Origin: Cellulomonas dongxiuzhuiae
GTDB taxonomy: Bacteria; Actinomycetota; Actinomycetes; Actinomycetales; Cellulomonadaceae
Direction: 5' to 3'
Length of the DNA stretch: 64,000 nt
Assembly: GCF_018623035.1 (NCBI RefSeq)
Contig: NZ_CP076023.1
Coordinates: forward strand, 2,356,001-2,420,000
A model generated the notes under the pieces. That model saw nothing but the letters and a program-made list of their open reading frames with translations. It was not told where the DNA came from and ran no database searches. Positions 63,053-64,000 of this stretch are shown here, in pieces. A program made the translations under genes and the position numbers. How positions within the stretch are numbered: the stretch's first letter is position 1; each line of letters opens with the position of its first letter.

Positions 63053-63265
63053 TTATCGCCGCGACACGAAGAGTACGCGGTATAGAAGCGCGAGAATCGC
63101 GAGCCAGATCATGCTGGCGACAATCGCGAATGTCGGGCTCGGGTTAAACACATTGGAAGAGAACGGGAATGGCAAACGCCATCCAAGACCGATGCAAACT
63201 ATTATCGCTAGTATGTAGGCAGCGAGAGCCAAGAATAGCACGTGCTTTATGATGCTGGATCTCAC
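63053..63265 (-). CDS. Small two-segment membrane protein, atypical composition
   Basis: A 70-residue protein with two membrane segments (HVLFLALAAYILAIIVCIGL and TFAIVASMIWLAILALLY) and a basic end (RVLFVSRR). GTG 63265 is preceded by GGAGGA. Its codons are clearly poorer in G/C at third positions than the neighbouring genes (AGA, ATA, AAA and TTT codons occur), so it was probably acquired. No recognisable family; a holin-like or immunity-like role is conceivable but unsupported. Confidence 0.6.
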   Translation of the reverse strand: MRSSIIKHVLFLALAAYILAIIVCIGLGWRLPFPFSSNVFNPSPTFAIVASMIWLAILALLYRVLFVSRR

Positions 63266-63505
63266 GATTCCTCCGCTAGATGCGCTGGTGAGTGCGTATT
63301 ACAGTCCTGGTGCCCGACCGAGTCGAGGTGGTGACCCCCGCGTAGCGCCGTGGAGCAGTGCTGTGTCGACCACCGGCTCTCCGCAGAAGCGCCAAGCCTG
63401 ATCGACCGCGGCTCGGTGGTCGCTTTCGGGGCTGATTCTGCCGTCTGGGTGTGGCAGCCCCGCCCGCTGTCGTGCGGGTCGGAGGGCACGACAAGGGCGC
63501 TAGCG
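63266..63505. other. Intergenic stretch without recognisable gene
   Basis: Between the small membrane protein gene and the ORF at the window edge. Several overlapping open frames exist on both strands but none has convincing codon use, start signal or similarity to a family I know. Confidence 0.5.
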
Positions 63506-64000
63506 GTGGAGCCCTGCTCGCTGAGCCTGCGGTCCGCGCGTGCTCGTCTTGCGGGCCCGAGGAGGCTTCACCCCAGAGCCACGCCCGAGCAGATCGGGCA
63601 TACCTACCAGGTCGCCCGCGCGTGGGCGCAGGAGGACCCCGAATCGGCACGCGCAGAAGGCCGGATGCGCGAGGAGCTGCGCGCCCGGTACGGGGTCGAC
63701 GCCGACCAGACGAACGCCGACCCGGCCGCCGTGCGCGCCGCGGTCGAACGAGCCGAGCACACCCGCGCGCAGGCCGACGCCGAGCGCACCCGCGCCGCGG
63801 CAGAGAACGCCGAGGCCGTCCGGCTGCTGCAGCACGCGGACCGTGAAGACGCTCGCGCGGAGCAGGCCCGGGCGGCCGCGGAGCACGAGCCGGAGCCCGA
63901 GGAGCGCGCCCGAGCGGTTACGGAGGCCGAGCTGCGCATGACGGGTGCCGGTGGCACCCGGGAGAACGGGCGGCGCTGTACGACAGCGCCGAGCGACGCA
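63506..64000 (+). CDS. Coiled-coil protein of conjugative-element type (partial, possibly frameshifted)
   Basis: An open frame running off the right edge. From about 63588 it reads TPEQIGHTYQVARAWAQEDP, then REELRARYGVDADQTNADPA and a long Glu/Arg/Ala heptad-rich stretch (ADAERTRAAAENAEAVRLLQ), with GC-rich third positions. Such proteins are common in actinobacterial conjugative plasmids and integrated elements. Candidate starts are GTG 63506 or ATG 63665; the part before 63588 is not convincing. In the last 40 bases another frame reads better (ERAALYDSAERR), suggesting a frameshift and decay. Confidence 0.4.
   Translation, partial: MEPCSLSLRSARARLAGPRRLHPRATPEQIGHTYQVARAWAQEDPESARAEGRMREELRARYGVDADQTNADPAAVRAAVERAEHTRAQADAERTRAAAENAEAVRLLQHADREDARAEQARAAAEHEPEPEERARAVTEAELRMTGAGGTRENGRRCTTAPSDA

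Noticed and set aside
63451..63957. Several 100-130-codon frames on both strands at the right edge
   Set aside because: They overlap one another. The plus-strand frame with heptad repeats has the best third-position GC pattern, so the others were left out.

Overview
The window is a high-GC actinobacterial chromosome segment. Codon use, the actinobacterial three-segment QcrA, a diheme QcrC, DUF3043 and DUF4191 proteins, and the gene order fit a Cellulomonas-like member of the Micrococcales; the genus is inferred. From 1 to about 51 kb the order ctaE-qcrCAB, ctaC/F, erpA, glycerate kinase, pepA, E2, the TIGR01777 protein, lipB, lipA, DUF4191, RDD, glnA1, glnE, glnA2, panB follows the order I know from Mycobacterium tuberculosis (about Rv2193 to Rv2225). 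This is core chromosome with a few insertions.

Layout. 0-8 kb: respiratory chain (ctaE end, qcrCAB, ctaCDF) with a superoxide dismutase between. 8-13 kb: Fe-S and NAD genes (a lysine-free cysteine-desulfurase-like protein, ErpA, glycerate kinase, NadA). 13-23 kb: housekeeping enzymes, a MocR/YczE pair with a coupled small membrane protein, pyrD operon, pepA. 23-26.5 kb: lpdA and the two-lipoyl-domain E2. 26.6-36.5 kb: oxidoreductases, a membrane pseudokinase, an MMPL transporter with its MarR regulator, lipB/lipA. 36.6-47 kb: glutamine synthetase I with GlnR-type sites, an MFS pump, an alkaline phosphatase, a P450, glnE and glnA2. 47-51 kb: panB, map, polyphosphate glucokinase, an acyl desaturase.

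52.1-60.3 kb is an accessory cluster and the most interesting part. A CoA-ligase-like ANL enzyme faces a tightly overlapped five-gene operon: MIO aromatic amino acid ammonia-lyase with a tyrosine-type His-Leu pair, a FOXRED2-like FAD monooxygenase, an FMN alpha-hydroxy-acid oxidase, a membrane-anchored atypical P450 and a CPA2 antiporter. One AT-rich palindrome lies between the two divergent -10 boxes. A response regulator/histidine kinase pair follows. I infer a small-molecule pathway starting from tyrosine; the product is unknown.

62.4-64 kb: rnpB on the minus strand, then an AT-richer stretch with a small membrane protein and a truncated-looking ORF, then a coiled-coil ORF running off the edge that resembles conjugative-element proteins. 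This looks like the border of a mobile or decayed region.

Many genes have a TANNNT -10 box 6-8 nt before an ATG or GTG with no Shine-Dalgarno sequence, which indicates widespread leaderless transcription. Most operon-internal genes instead use ATGA or GTGA overlaps.
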